From Novosphingobium sp. FKTRR1 (lineage in GTDB: Bacteria > Pseudomonadota > Alphaproteobacteria > Sphingomonadales > Sphingomonadaceae), in NCBI RefSeq assembly GCF_020404405.1, contig NZ_JAIZDA010000004.1:267165-331164 (forward strand): 64,000 nucleotides of DNA, in the 5' to 3' direction. The position numbers were made by a program, and so were the translations under genes. The notes below the pieces were generated by a model. The model worked only from the letters and a program-made list of their open reading frames with translations. It searched no databases and was not told where the DNA came from. Below, in pieces: positions 53,043 through 62,482 of this stretch. Position 1 is the first letter of the stretch; each line of letters opens with the position of its first letter.

Positions 53043-54862
53043 TGGCCATCCACCCCGTTGTCGCCAAAGTGACCGAGCGCATCGTCAGGCGCTCGCAAAC
53101 CACTCGCGCCGCCTATCTCGATCTGATCGCGCGGTCGAAGGATCAGGGCCTCAACCGCCCGCAACTGTCGTGCGGCAATCTTGCCCACGGCTTTGCCGCA
53201 TCGGGCGAGGACAAGCTTGCCATCCGCAGCGGCAAGGCGATGAACATCGGAATCGTCACCGCCTACAACGACATGCTTTCGGCGCATCAGCCCTATGGCC
53301 GCTACCCCGACCTGATCAAGGTGTTCGCGCGCGAAGTGGGCGCCACCGCGCAAGTCGCGGGCGGCGTTCCGGCGATGTGCGACGGGGTGACGCAAGGTCA
53401 GGATTCGATGGAGCTGTCGCTGTTCAGCCGCGACACCATCGCCATGAGCACGGTGGTCGGCCTTAGCCACGCGATGTTCGAAGGCGCGCTGCTGCTGGGC
53501 ATCTGCGACAAGATCGTGCCGGGCCTGCTGATCGGCAGCCTTCGTTTCGGGCACCTGCCGACGATCCTGGTGCCCTCGGGCCCGATGCCGACCGGCCTTG
53601 CCAACAAGGAAAAGGTGCGCATCCGCCAGCTTTATGCCGAAGGCAAAGTCGGGCGCGACGAACTGCTCGAAAGTGAAAGCGCCAGCTACCATTCGGCGGG
53701 CACTTGTACCTTCTACGGCACGGCCAACTCCAACCAGATGATGATGGAGATGATGGGCCTGCACCTGCCGGGCTCGTCGTTCGTGCTGCCGGGCACCAAG
53801 CTGCGGCAGGAACTCACCCGCGCCGCCGTCCACCGCATCGCACAGATCGGTTGGGACGGCGACGATTACCGTCCGTTGGGCCATTGCGTCGATGAAAAGG
53901 CGATCATCAACGCCATCGTCGGCCTGCTGGCCACCGGCGGCTCGACCAACCATGTCATCCACTTGCCTGCCATTGCGCGCGCGGCGGGCGTGCAGATCGA
54001 CTGGGACGACATGGACGAGCTGTCAGCGGTCGTTCCGCTGATCGCCAACGTCTATCCCAATGGCGCGGGCGACGTGAACTATTTCCACGCGGCGGGCGGC
54101 ATGCCCTATGTGATCCGCGAACTGATCGGCGGCGGGCTTGCCCATGCCGATATCCGCACCGTCTATGGCGCGTCGCTGGAAGAAGGCGCGCGCAATCCGG
54201 TAATGGATGGCGATACCTTGCGCTATGATCCGGCGCCCGAAGCGAGCGGCGATGACAAGATGCTGCGCCCGGTTTCCGCGCCGTTCCAGCGCGAAGGAGG
54301 CTTCCGTCTGCTCAAGGGCAACCTTGGCCGGGGCACGATCAAGGTCAGCGCGGTCGATAGTTCGCGCTGGACGATCGAGGCGCCGTGCCGCGTGTTTTCC
54401 GACCAGAACGACGTGTTGACCGCGTTCAAGGCCGGTGAGCTTGAGCGCGATGTGGTCGTGGTGGTGCGCTTTCAGGGGCCGGCCGCCAACGGCATGCCCG
54501 AGTTGCACAAGCTGACCCCGCCGCTGGGCGTGCTACAGGATCGTGGCTTCAAGGTGGCGCTGGTCACCGACGGGCGGATGTCCGGCGCTTCGGGCAAGGT
54601 TCCCGCCGCGATCCACGTTTCGCCCGAGGCGCGGCTTGGCGGCCCGCTGGCCAAGCTGCGCGATGGCGACTTGGTGCGAGTCTGCGCGGTCGACGGTCAT
54701 CTGGAAGCGCTGGTTCCGGCTGATGAATGGGCTGCGCGCGAAGAAGCGGTTGCTCCGGGCGAGGGCCTCGGCGTAGGGCGCGAACTGTTCGCGCTGATGC
54801 GCCACCATGCCGATCCGGCGGAACGTGGCGGGTCGGCGATGTTGGCGGCGGCGGGTCTCTGA
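53039..54862 (+). CDS. edd: Phosphogluconate dehydratase
   Basis: A 607-residue iron-sulfur dehydratase that converts 6-phosphogluconate to KDPG, the defining step of the Entner-Doudoroff route. AVPMCDG-like and [13 protein letters not shown] blocks, GSTNHVIHL and [18 protein letters not shown] are those of the IlvD/Edd family. The length (about 605) is Edd-like. It starts at either of two adjacent ATGs overlapping the pgl stop. The partner aldolase eda is not in the window. Confidence 0.95.
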   Translation: MMAIHPVVAKVTERIVRRSQTTRAAYLDLIARSKDQGLNRPQLSCGNLAHGFAASGEDKLAIRSGKAMNIGIVTAYNDMLSAHQPYGRYPDLIKVFAREVGATAQVAGGVPAMCDGVTQGQDSMELSLFSRDTIAMSTVVGLSHAMFEGALLLGICDKIVPGLLIGSLRFGHLPTILVPSGPMPTGLANKEKVRIRQLYAEGKVGRDELLESESASYHSAGTCTFYGTANSNQMMMEMMGLHLPGSSFVLPGTKLRQELTRAAVHRIAQIGWDGDDYRPLGHCVDEKAIINAIVGLLATGGSTNHVIHLPAIARAAGVQIDWDDMDELSAVVPLIANVYPNGAGDVNYFHAAGGMPYVIRELIGGGLAHADIRTVYGASLEEGARNPVMDGDTLRYDPAPEASGDDKMLRPVSAPFQREGGFRLLKGNLGRGTIKVSAVDSSRWTIEAPCRVFSDQNDVLTAFKAGELERDVVVVVRFQGPAANGMPELHKLTPPLGVLQDRGFKVALVTDGRMSGASGKVPAAIHVSPEARLGGPLAKLRDGDLVRVCAVDGHLEALVPADEWAAREEAVAPGEGLGVGRELFALMRHHADPAERGGSAMLAAAGL

Positions 54863-54888
54863 CAGCTTTTCGGATTGGGGGATACGGG

Positions 54889-55857
54889 ATGCAGGTTGTC
54901 GCGGTCGACATCGGGGGCACGCACGCCCGTTTTGCGCTGGCCGAAGTGGACGCGGGCGCGGTGGTGTCGCTGGGCGAGGCGGTGACGCTCAAGACCGCCG
55001 AACACCCCAGTTTCCAGCTCGCTTGGCAGGAGTTCGAGCGGCTTTCGGGCGGCAATCTCCCACGTGCGGCGGCGATTGCGGTGGCGGGGCCGGTGGGCGG
55101 CGACATCATCCGGTTCACCAACAACCCGTGGATCATCCGTCCTGCACTGATCCCCGAGAAGCTGGGCGCCGATGACTATGTCGTGGTCAACGACTTTGCC
55201 GCCGTTGCGCACGCGGTGGCGCAGGCCAAGGACGAGCACCTGCTGCATCTGACTGGCCCCGAAGAACCCTTGCCCGAAGTCGGCACGATCAGTGTCGTCG
55301 GTCCCGGAACCGGCCTTGGCGTGGCGATGCTGTGGCGCAATGGCGGCAGCTATCATGTCCAGCCGACCGAGGGCGGGCACATCGACTATGCCCCGCTCGA
55401 TGCCATCGAGGACGCCATTCTGGCGCGGCTGCGCAAGCGTCATCGCCGGGTTTCGGTCGAGCGCGTGGTTGCCGGGCCCGGCATCGTCGACATCTACGAG
55501 ACGCTTGCCGTAATCGAGGGCAAACCCTTCACCCCTCAGGACGACAAGGCGCTGTGGACGCTTGGCGCTTCCGGAGAGGACAGTCTGGCGGCGGCGGCGG
55601 TGGATCGCTTCTGCCTGTCGTTGGGCAGTGTGGCGGGTGATCTGGTGCTGGCGCATGGCTCAAGCGCGCTGGTCATGGCCGGTGGGCTTGGATATCGCAT
55701 CCGCGATACGCTGGTGCGCTCGGGCTTTGCCGACCGGTTTCGCGCCAAGGGGCGGTTCGAGCAGATGATGGCGGGCATTCCGGTCAAGCTGATCACCCAT
55801 CCGCAGCCAGGCCTGTTCGGCGCAGCGGCGGCTTTCGCCCACGCGCACGCCAACTGA
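54889..55857 (+). CDS. glk: Glucokinase
   Basis: A 322-residue ROK-unlike bacterial glucokinase (PF02685). It has the phosphate loop VVAVDIGGTHARFALAE, the substrate block VNDFAAVAHAV, the ATP-binding VVGPGTGLGVAML and the sugar-binding GGHIDYAP. It phosphorylates glucose released by the glycosidases upstream. The ATG at 54889 follows GGGGGA and lies 26 bases after edd, so it is the last gene of the operon. Confidence 0.93.
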   Translation: MQVVAVDIGGTHARFALAEVDAGAVVSLGEAVTLKTAEHPSFQLAWQEFERLSGGNLPRAAAIAVAGPVGGDIIRFTNNPWIIRPALIPEKLGADDYVVVNDFAAVAHAVAQAKDEHLLHLTGPEEPLPEVGTISVVGPGTGLGVAMLWRNGGSYHVQPTEGGHIDYAPLDAIEDAILARLRKRHRRVSVERVVAGPGIVDIYETLAVIEGKPFTPQDDKALWTLGASGEDSLAAAAVDRFCLSLGSVAGDLVLAHGSSALVMAGGLGYRIRDTLVRSGFADRFRAKGRFEQMMAGIPVKLITHPQPGLFGAAAAFAHAHAN

Positions 55858-55911
55858 TCGGGCACGCCAACAGGCCACTTGCCAAGATCGGCGCGCTCGC
55901 CTAGCTCTTGA

Positions 55912-55929
55912 CTTAATCGATCGATTAAG
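55912..55929. promoter_or_regulatory. CTTAATCGATCGATTAAG operator before the PaaG-like gene
   Basis: A perfect 18-bp palindrome overlaps a -35-like TTGACT (55908-55913) and lies 19 bases before the start codon. It shares 14 of its inner 16 bases with the operator at 14702-14719 before the P450 operon. The placement suits a repressor. Confidence 0.7.
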
Positions 55930-55947
55930 AGGCGAGGGAGAGTGCCC

Positions 55948-56730
55948 ATGGATTTCGAAACGATCCGGCTTGAACGTGTCGGCAATGTTGCGCGCATCGT
56001 GCTCAACCGGCCCGAACGGCTCAATGCCTGCCCGCCGAACATGGCGGTCGAGATTTCGGATGCGCTGTCGCTGATCGGCGATGCGCGTGCGGTGCTGGTG
56101 ACGGGTGAGGGCCGGGCGTTCTGCTCGGGCGCGGATCTCGCCGGAACCGGCAAGCGCGCACTTGCGGGCGGGGCGGGCAGCTACAAGGCGCTGACCGAAT
56201 CGTACAACCCGATGATCCTCAAGTTCGCGCGCCTGCCGGTGCCGGTGGTCATGGCGGTCAACGGCGCGGCGGCAGGCGTAGGCTGCTCGATCGCACTGGC
56301 CGGTGACTTCACCATTGCGGGCAAGAGCGCCTATTTCCTGCAGGCTTTCGTCAACATCGGGCTGGTTCCCGATGGCGGGGCAAGCTGGATCCTGCCGCGC
56401 CTGATCGGCAAGGCGCGCGCGTCCCAGATGATGATGCTGGGCGAGCGGATCAGTGCCGAAAAGGCCGAGGACTGGGGCCTGATCTACAAGGCGGTCGACG
56501 ACGAGGTCTTGCAGGATGAGGCGCTGGCACTGGCCGAGCGGCTTGCCAACGGGCCGACGGTGGCGCTTGGCACGATGCGCCAGAATCTGGCCAAGGCGCT
56601 CGACAGCGATCTGCCGACCGCCCTGCTGACCGAAGCCGAAGGCCAGTGGAAGGCCGGTGACAGCGCCGATGCCGCCGAAGGCATCCTTGCCTTCCTTGAA
56701 AAGCGCAAGACGCAGTTCACCGGCAAGTAA
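55948..56730 (+). CDS. Enoyl-CoA hydratase/isomerase, PaaG-like
   Basis: A 260-residue crotonase-fold enzyme. VVMAVNGAAAGVGCSIALAGDF forms the oxyanion hole, IGLVPDGGASWILPRLIG holds the active-site Asp, and the tail FLEKRKTQFTGK resembles PaaG, the isomerase of 1,2-epoxyphenylacetyl-CoA. It could also be a delta3-delta2-enoyl-CoA isomerase of fatty acid breakdown. The ATG at 55948 follows GAGGGAG. The operator shared with the P450 operon suggests a common catabolic role. Confidence 0.85.
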   Translation: MDFETIRLERVGNVARIVLNRPERLNACPPNMAVEISDALSLIGDARAVLVTGEGRAFCSGADLAGTGKRALAGGAGSYKALTESYNPMILKFARLPVPVVMAVNGAAAGVGCSIALAGDFTIAGKSAYFLQAFVNIGLVPDGGASWILPRLIGKARASQMMMLGERISAEKAEDWGLIYKAVDDEVLQDEALALAERLANGPTVALGTMRQNLAKALDSDLPTALLTEAEGQWKAGDSADAAEGILAFLEKRKTQFTGK

Positions 56731-56770
56731 GACGCTTGCCGATGCGGGCGGGATCGTGGATTCAGGGGCC

Positions 56771-57142
56771 ATGCACCTTGACCATGATCCCGCCGCTCCT
56801 GCGGGCGAGCCCATCGCTTTCGACGATTTCCTGAAGGTCGATATCCGCATCGGCACGGTGATTGCCGCCGAGCCATACCCACAGGCGCGCAAGCCCAGCC
56901 TGTTGCTGCGCATCGACTTCGGCCCGGGCATCGGCGTGCGCAAGACCAGCGCGCAAGTGGCCGCGAACTACACGCCCGAAGCGCTGATCGGCCGTCAGGT
57001 CGCCGCCGTGGTCAATTTCCCTCCGCGCCAGATCGGCAAGGTCATGTCCGAAGTGCTGACGCTGGGCTTCGCCGACGAGGAAGGGCGCGTCGTGCTGTTT
57101 GCGCCCGACCAGCCGGTGCCCAACGGATCAAGGCTGTTCTGA
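56771..57142 (+). CDS. CsaA-like tRNA-binding-domain protein
   Basis: A 123-residue OB-fold protein of the CsaA family. AFDDFLKVDIRIGTVIAAEPYPQARKPSLLLRIDFG and RQVAAVVNFPPRQIGKVMSEVLTLGF are conserved. The former gives the dimer strand, the latter the family SEVL block. CsaA has been described as an export-related chaperone and structurally binds tRNA; its cell role is unsettled. It overlaps the DUF488 gene start by one base (TGATG), so the two are coupled. Confidence 0.87.
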   Translation: MHLDHDPAAPAGEPIAFDDFLKVDIRIGTVIAAEPYPQARKPSLLLRIDFGPGIGVRKTSAQVAANYTPEALIGRQVAAVVNFPPRQIGKVMSEVLTLGFADEEGRVVLFAPDQPVPNGSRLF

Positions 57143-57609
57143 TGGCCGGCAACCACGTCCCCACGGTCTGGACCGTCGGCTACGAACAAACGACGATGGA
57201 CGCTTTCCTTGCCGTCTTGTTGGCGGCGCAGGTGGAGGTGGTTGCCGACGTTCGCGCGCTGCCGCTGTCGCGTCGCCCCGGCTTTTCCAAGACGGCGCTG
57301 GCAGCCAATTTGCGTCAGGCGGGGATCGACTACGTCCATTTCCGCGCGCTTGGCACACCGGCCGATGGTCGCGCCGCCGCGCGCCGCCACGATCATGTTG
57401 CGCTCGAACGGATCTATGCCGTCCAACTGGACTTGCCCGAAGCGATCATCGCCGCAGGCCGGTTGCGCGAACTGGCCGGGACGCGCCGCACCGCGCTACT
57501 TTGCTATGAACGGCAGGCTTGTGAATGCCATCGCACCTTGCTGCGCCAGTCGGCACTGACCGACTTCGAAGCCATTGATCTGGTGCCCGGCGATCTCGTG
57601 CCCGACTGA
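57142..57609 (+). CDS. DUF488-domain protein
   Basis: A 155-residue protein of the DUF488 family. It opens with TVWTVGYEQTTMDAFLAVLL, followed by VVADVRALPLSRRPGFSKTAL and the cysteine-rich LLCYERQACECHRTLL. The conserved Cys/His region hints at metal or nucleic-acid binding, but the biochemical role is unknown. It is coupled to the CsaA-like gene and convergent with aroB, 9 bases away. Confidence 0.83.
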   Translation: MAGNHVPTVWTVGYEQTTMDAFLAVLLAAQVEVVADVRALPLSRRPGFSKTALAANLRQAGIDYVHFRALGTPADGRAAARRHDHVALERIYAVQLDLPEAIIAAGRLRELAGTRRTALLCYERQACECHRTLLRQSALTDFEAIDLVPGDLVPD

Positions 57610-57618
57610 GCGGTTAGC

Positions 57619-58728
57619 TCAACTGCGCGCCAGCTCCTCGTCAAGGAACGCGGCGATGTCGGTAAGGTTCACGTCCTTGGCCAGGAACGTCTGCCCGATG
57701 CCGCGCAGCAGCAGGAAAGGCAGGGTGCCCGCGTCCATCTTCTTGTCGTGGAGCATGTGGTCGGCGAGCTTGCGCCCGTCGCAATCCAGGCCCAGCGCAG
57801 CCAGCGATGCGGGCAGGCCGACCGATCCGATGTGCGCGGCGATGCGCTCGGCATCCTGCCCGTGCATCAACCCCTGACGTACCGAGAACCGCGCGGCCAG
57901 CACCATACCAAGCGCCACGCCTTCGCCATGCAGCAAGCGGTCGGAGTAGCCGGTTTCTGCCTCAAGCGCGTGGCCGAAGGTGTGGCCGAGGTTGAGCAGC
58001 GCGCGCACGCCCGCCGTCTCCTTCTCGTCCGCCGCCACGATCCGCGCTTTTGCCGCAACCGAGCGCGCAATGGCGATTTCGCGTGCCGTGGCGTCACCGG
58101 CCAGCACTTTCGCGCCGTTTTCTTCGCACCATGCAAAGAACGGTGCATCATCGATCAGCCCGTACTTGATGACTTCGGCATAGCCTGCGCGCGTGTCGCG
58201 CAAGGGCAGCGTATCGAGCGCCAGCGGATCGGCCAGTACCAGCGAGGGCTGATGGAACGCGCCGACCAGATTCTTGCCGAGCGGTGTGTTGATCGCGGTC
58301 TTGCCGCCGACGCTCGAATCGACCTGCGCCAACAGTGTGGTCGGTAACTGGATGAAGCCGCAGCCGCGCTTGACCATAGAGGCGGCAAAGCCGGTCAGGT
58401 CGCCGATCACGCCGCCGCCCAGCGCGACCACGTTGTCGCGGCGTTCAACTTCCTGCGCCAGCAGGAAATCGACCACTTGCGCCAGATACGCCCACGATTT
58501 GGTCGCCTCACCCGCCGGCAGCACCAGCCAGTGCGATGTGATGCCCTCTGCCGCGAACGAATCCGTGACCGTATCGCGCCACGCCGCGGCAACGTTGCTG
58601 TCGGTGACGACGGCTACGTGGTTCTTGCGGATGAACGGTCTGCAGTGATGGCCTGCATTGCGCAGTACGCCTGTCTCGATCCGCACATCGTAAGGAGCGC
58701 CAGCGATGGCGACCGGGATCACAGCCAT
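57619..58728 (-). CDS. aroB: 3-dehydroquinate synthase
   Basis: A 369-residue NAD- and metal-dependent cyclase that makes 3-dehydroquinate in the shikimate path. VALGGGVIGDLTGFAASMVKRG, IQLPTTLLAQVDSSVGGKTAIN and NLGHTFGHALE are diagnostic. The ATG at 58728 lies within the end of aroK (10-base overlap), the common aroK-aroB arrangement. No other start is plausible. Confidence 0.96.
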   Translation of the reverse strand: MAVIPVAIAGAPYDVRIETGVLRNAGHHCRPFIRKNHVAVVTDSNVAAAWRDTVTDSFAAEGITSHWLVLPAGEATKSWAYLAQVVDFLLAQEVERRDNVVALGGGVIGDLTGFAASMVKRGCGFIQLPTTLLAQVDSSVGGKTAINTPLGKNLVGAFHQPSLVLADPLALDTLPLRDTRAGYAEVIKYGLIDDAPFFAWCEENGAKVLAGDATAREIAIARSVAAKARIVAADEKETAGVRALLNLGHTFGHALEAETGYSDRLLHGEGVALGMVLAARFSVRQGLMHGQDAERIAAHIGSVGLPASLAALGLDCDGRKLADHMLHDKKMDAGTLPFLLLRGIGQTFLAKDVNLTDIAAFLDEELARS

Positions 58729-59294
58729 TGGTCGATTGCCCTCAAGATGCGGTGCGCGGTGACGCCGTGCGGCTGATGGCCGCTCATGATGTGGATCGGC
58801 GCCTCGGCATAGAATGGCGCCCGTTCGTCGCGCAGCCGGGTCAGAATTTCGCGCGGATTGCCCTGCCGCAGCAGCGGCCGGTTGTCCTTGCGCGATACCC
58901 GTTCGAGCAGGGTTTCGACGCTGCCGTCGATCCACACCGCGATTGCTTTTTCCAGCGTCCGCGCGCGGGTGTCGGGATCGACGAAGGCGCCGCCGCCGGT
59001 CGCAAGGATCTTGGCGTCCTCCCGGCTGCCGGTGCCAAGCAACCGGCTGATGACCCGCCGCTCGCCATCGCGGAAATAGGCTTCGCCGTAAGTGGCGAAG
59101 ATTTCCGGGATGGTCATGTGGGCTGCGCGCTCGATCTCCTCGTCGGCATCGACGAAAGGCAGGCCGGTGAGTGTTTCCAGCTTGCGGCCGACGGTGGTCT
59201 TGCCCACGCCCATCATGCCGACCAGCACGACCGGGCGATCGATGGCGCGCGCGATGCGGTCGATTTCCGCAGGTGTGAGAGTGTCATGCTCCAT
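58719..59294 (-). CDS. aroK: Shikimate kinase
   Basis: A 191-residue kinase that phosphorylates shikimate. Walker A is VLVGMMGVGKTTVGRKL near residue 25, followed by DADEEIERAAHMTIPEIF (substrate Asp) and ILATGGGAFVDP. The N-terminal 20 residues are an ordinary alphaproteobacterial extension. The ATG at 59294 is chosen; the frame stays open far upstream but that part is antisense to the plus-strand gene. It is the first gene of the aroK-aroB operon, with a 127-base divergent gap to the small membrane protein. Confidence 0.95.
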   Translation of the reverse strand: MEHDTLTPAEIDRIARAIDRPVVLVGMMGVGKTTVGRKLETLTGLPFVDADEEIERAAHMTIPEIFATYGEAYFRDGERRVISRLLGTGSREDAKILATGGGAFVDPDTRARTLEKAIAVWIDGSVETLLERVSRKDNRPLLRQGNPREILTRLRDERAPFYAEAPIHIMSGHQPHGVTAHRILRAIDQWL

Positions 59295-59421
59295 TGCCGG
59301 GCGGGCTATACTTGCGCTAGGGCCAAGCGCAAGCACCTGTGCATCCCCAAGCAAGCTTCCGAGCGATGCGATGCAAGGGGCCTGACCACGATGCGGATGG
59401 AGCGAGCCGGGTGAACGTCTG

Positions 59422-59577
59422 GTGAAAAAGGGTTTCTGGCTGGTTGCTGTCGCGCTTTTGCTGGCGTCTGCGACCGTGTTACTGGTGGTGGCATGGATGA
59501 TGGGTGGCCCCCGGCCAACGACATGGATCGAGCAACCGGTAGCGCAAGGCGCATCACCGGCTGGAAACGGCCAATGA
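59422..59577 (+). CDS. Small single-span membrane protein, 51 residues
   Basis: A GTG-initiated frame encodes KKGFWLVAVALLLASATVLL, then a short Pro/Gly/Gln-rich periplasmic tail. Its TGA overlaps the ATG of the next gene as ATGA (59574-59577). That coupling is the main reason to believe it is real. I know no family. Confidence 0.55.
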   Translation: MKKGFWLVAVALLLASATVLLVVAWMMGGPRPTTWIEQPVAQGASPAGNGQ

Positions 59578-61544
59578 CGTCGCGGCGCGTGAAACTGCTG
59601 ATGTGCGCCGGACTGGTCGTTGCCGGGCTGTCGGGAGCGGTGGCTGCACAGGAATCGCTTCTGCCACCCGGTTTTGACGACAAGCCCGCAGCGCCGCAAC
59701 GTGCGCCGCGCGCGCCAGCGACGGCCAAGACACCCTCTGCAACCGCCAAGCCCGCCGCCCGGCCGGGTGCTCAATCTGCCGCCAAGCCGACCGGACCTGT
59801 TGCTGCGGCCAAACCGGGCGGTACGGCAACACCTGTTGCCCGCCCGGCTCAGCCAGTTGCACGCGGGCCCGCTCCACTTGTCGCCCAAGTGCCCGAGGAC
59901 GCCGGAGTCAGTGCCGGCACGACCGGTCGCGATGCACCTGCGCAGATAGCAGCAGCGCCGGTGGACAATCTCGACGATATCGATCCGGCGTTGATCGACC
60001 AGTTGATCCGCTCGGCCACGCCGAAGGTCGACATTCCGCCGCAGGCGCAGCGCAGTTTGGCCCAGGTCGGCTTTCTGGCGGAGGCCGATGGCGGTCTGCC
60101 CGCTACATCGACGCACTACCTTAATGGCGCCTATGTCGGTCCGATCCTTGACCATTTGCAAGGACGGCTGGTGTCGCGCTGGGGGCACATCCTGTTGCGC
60201 CGCACATTGGCGAGCAGGCTGGATACGCCGGTCGGCATGAACGGCGCCGATTGGGCGGCAGCGCGCGCGCAAGTGCTGTTGCGCATGGGGGAGGCCGATG
60301 CTGCGCGGCAACTGGTTCAGGCCGTCGACAACGGGTTCTATACCCGCAATCTTGAAGACGCTGCCTTGGCAGCGATGCTGGCCACTGCCGATCCGGTGGG
60401 GATCTGCCCGGTAACCGCGCTGACGGCTGCTGCGCATCCCGGCTGGGACTGGGATCTGTCGCGCGCGATCTGCCTTGCTTTCACCGGGGGCGAAGGGGCC
60501 CCGGCGATGGCGCGGCTCGATCAGGCGATGCGCAAGGGCACCGGCGATCGCATCGACATCCTGTTGGCGCAGAAATTTGCCGGAGCGGCCGCGCATTCGC
60601 GCCGGGCAGTGACGATCGAATGGAAGGGCGTCGATGCGCTGACCGCGTGGCGCACCGGCCTTGCCTTTGCCACCGGGATCGAGCCGCCCGAATCGCTGCG
60701 CGCCTCATCGGGTGCGGGCTATGCCTTGCTGGCGACGCGCGCGCCGATGTTGAGCCTCGCCGCGCGCGCGCGCGCCGCCGATATCGCTGCCGGACGGGGC
60801 GTGCTGTCGAGCGCGGCAATGATCGATCTTTACGCACAGATTGCCGCGCTGGAAGAGCCCGACGCCGTATGGGGGCCGCTCGCCGGCAAACTGCGCACGG
60901 CTTATACTGCCCCCGAGGCGGGCGATCGGCTGAGCGCGATCAAGGATCTGTGGGGCGATGCGAGCGATCCCGACCGGGCCTTTTCGCGCCTTGTGCTCAC
61001 CGCCTACGCCGCTGCCCGGATGGTCCCCGAACAGGGGCTGTCGGGCGATGCCGAAGGGCTGATCGCCTCGATGCTGACCGCAGGGCTGGATCGTAACGCT
61101 GCGCGCTGGGCACCATACCTGTCGGTCGGCAGCGAGGCTTGGGGGCTGATCATGCTCGCCTCTCCGGGCAAGCTCTCGGCAATCTCCACCGCCAACCTCG
61201 ATTCGTTCGTTTCGGGTGATGACAGCAGCAATCAATTGCGCGCGCGCTTCCTTGTCGCGGGGCTGGCCGGACTTGGCCGGATCGACGCCAACACCGCGCG
61301 CGAGGTCGCTGCCAAGCTGAAACTCGATCTGGCCCGCGAAACCCGCTGGACCCGCGCAATCGATGCCGCGGCGGAATCGGACAATCCGGCGCTGGTCGCT
61401 TTGCTCGCAGCGTTCGGTATGCAGGGCGATCGGTGGGACCACATGACCGGGCTGCACTTGTATCACATCGTTTCGGCCTTGCGCCGGGTCGGGCTTGACG
61501 GGGAAGCACGGATGATCGCGGCAGAGGCGGTGTCGCGGGTCTGA
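59574..61544 (+). CDS. Large exported protein of unknown function
   Basis: A 656-residue protein with a signal peptide (KLLMCAGLVVAGLSGAVAAQES). A low-complexity Ala/Pro/Lys region of about 75 residues follows. The rest is a long, mostly alpha-helical domain rich in Ala and Leu (for example GEADAARQLVQAVDNGFYTRNLEDAALAAMLATADP), which looks like TPR-type helical repeats, though no exact motif is clear. It starts inside the stop of the 51-residue gene and shares a base with the xerD-type start. The three genes form a coupled unit. Confidence 0.7.
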   Translation: MTSRRVKLLMCAGLVVAGLSGAVAAQESLLPPGFDDKPAAPQRAPRAPATAKTPSATAKPAARPGAQSAAKPTGPVAAAKPGGTATPVARPAQPVARGPAPLVAQVPEDAGVSAGTTGRDAPAQIAAAPVDNLDDIDPALIDQLIRSATPKVDIPPQAQRSLAQVGFLAEADGGLPATSTHYLNGAYVGPILDHLQGRLVSRWGHILLRRTLASRLDTPVGMNGADWAAARAQVLLRMGEADAARQLVQAVDNGFYTRNLEDAALAAMLATADPVGICPVTALTAAAHPGWDWDLSRAICLAFTGGEGAPAMARLDQAMRKGTGDRIDILLAQKFAGAAAHSRRAVTIEWKGVDALTAWRTGLAFATGIEPPESLRASSGAGYALLATRAPMLSLAARARAADIAAGRGVLSSAAMIDLYAQIAALEEPDAVWGPLAGKLRTAYTAPEAGDRLSAIKDLWGDASDPDRAFSRLVLTAYAAARMVPEQGLSGDAEGLIASMLTAGLDRNAARWAPYLSVGSEAWGLIMLASPGKLSAISTANLDSFVSGDDSSNQLRARFLVAGLAGLGRIDANTAREVAAKLKLDLARETRWTRAIDAAAESDNPALVALLAAFGMQGDRWDHMTGLHLYHIVSALRRVGLDGEARMIAAEAVSRV

Positions 61545-62449
61545 TGAGCACCGGATCGGATGATCCTGTCCGTGCTTTTCTGGCCATGCTGTCCGCCGAA
61601 CGCGGTGCATCGGCCAATACCTTGGCCGCCTATGGTCGCGATCTGAAAGGGGCCACAGCGGTCATCGGTGATCTCGCCGGGGCCGACCGGGCGGCTTTGC
61701 AGAAACTCGGGCAAGCATGGGGTGATCTGGCCCCGGCCAGTCTGGCGCGCAAGGCGTCTGCGTTGCGGCAGTTCTACGCATTCCTGCAGGACGAGGGCCT
61801 GCGCGAGGATGATCCATCCGGCGCGCTGCCGCGTCCGCGGGCCCGCCGGCCATTGCCGCGCCTGCTCAGCCATGCCGAAATCACCGCGCTGTTCGAACTG
61901 GCCGAGGCCGATGCCGCGCATGGCGATCCTGTCGCCGTGCGGTTGCTGGCATTGCTCGAACTGCTCTATGGTTCGGGACTGCGCGCGACCGAGCTTGTGT
62001 CATTGCCGCTGGCGGCGGTGCCGCGCGATGCGCCGTTCGTGACGATAACCGGCAAGGGCGGGCAGCAGCGGCTGGTGCCGGTGGGAACGCGAGCGGGCAA
62101 AGCGCTGACGCACTGGCTGGACTTGCGCGTGGCCGGTGGGCGCTATGTGTTCCCCAGTCCACGTGGCGGGCACCTTACGCGGGTGCGGCTGTTCCAGTTG
62201 TTGCGCGATCTGGCCGCGCGCGCCGGGCTCGATCCCGAGAAGGTCAGCCCGCACGTGTTGCGCCATGCCTTTGCCACCCACTTGCTCGAAGGCGGGGCGG
62301 ACTTGCGCGTTCTGCAGACCCTGCTTGGCCACGCCGACATCGCCACCACCCAGATCTATACCCATGTCGATGCGTCGCGGCTGGTCACGCTGGTCAATCA
62401 ACGCCATCCGCTGGGGGTCACGCAGGGACAAGTGCGTATCGGTGGTTGA
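61544..62449 (+). CDS. xerD: Tyrosine recombinase XerD/XerC-type
   Basis: A 301-residue site-specific recombinase with an N-terminal SAM-like domain and a catalytic domain. The catalytic set is complete: Arg147 (GSGLRATELVSL), His237 and Arg240 (HVLRHAFATH), His263 (LGHAD) and the nucleophile Tyr272 (IYTHVD). This pattern fits the chromosome-dimer resolvases XerC/XerD rather than phage integrases. XerD is more likely from length and position. It is coupled to the exported protein by TGATG. Confidence 0.88.
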   Translation: MSTGSDDPVRAFLAMLSAERGASANTLAAYGRDLKGATAVIGDLAGADRAALQKLGQAWGDLAPASLARKASALRQFYAFLQDEGLREDDPSGALPRPRARRPLPRLLSHAEITALFELAEADAAHGDPVAVRLLALLELLYGSGLRATELVSLPLAAVPRDAPFVTITGKGGQQRLVPVGTRAGKALTHWLDLRVAGGRYVFPSPRGGHLTRVRLFQLLRDLAARAGLDPEKVSPHVLRHAFATHLLEGGADLRVLQTLLGHADIATTQIYTHVDASRLVTLVNQRHPLGVTQGQVRIGG

Positions 62450-62482
62450 CCGCAGCTCGCCGCCTGCGTAGCGCGCAGTGTC

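Noticed and set aside
58719..60596. A 625-residue shikimate kinase with a long N-terminal extension.
   Set aside because: The open frame upstream of 59294 is antisense to the exported protein gene; the normal AroK length ends at 59294.
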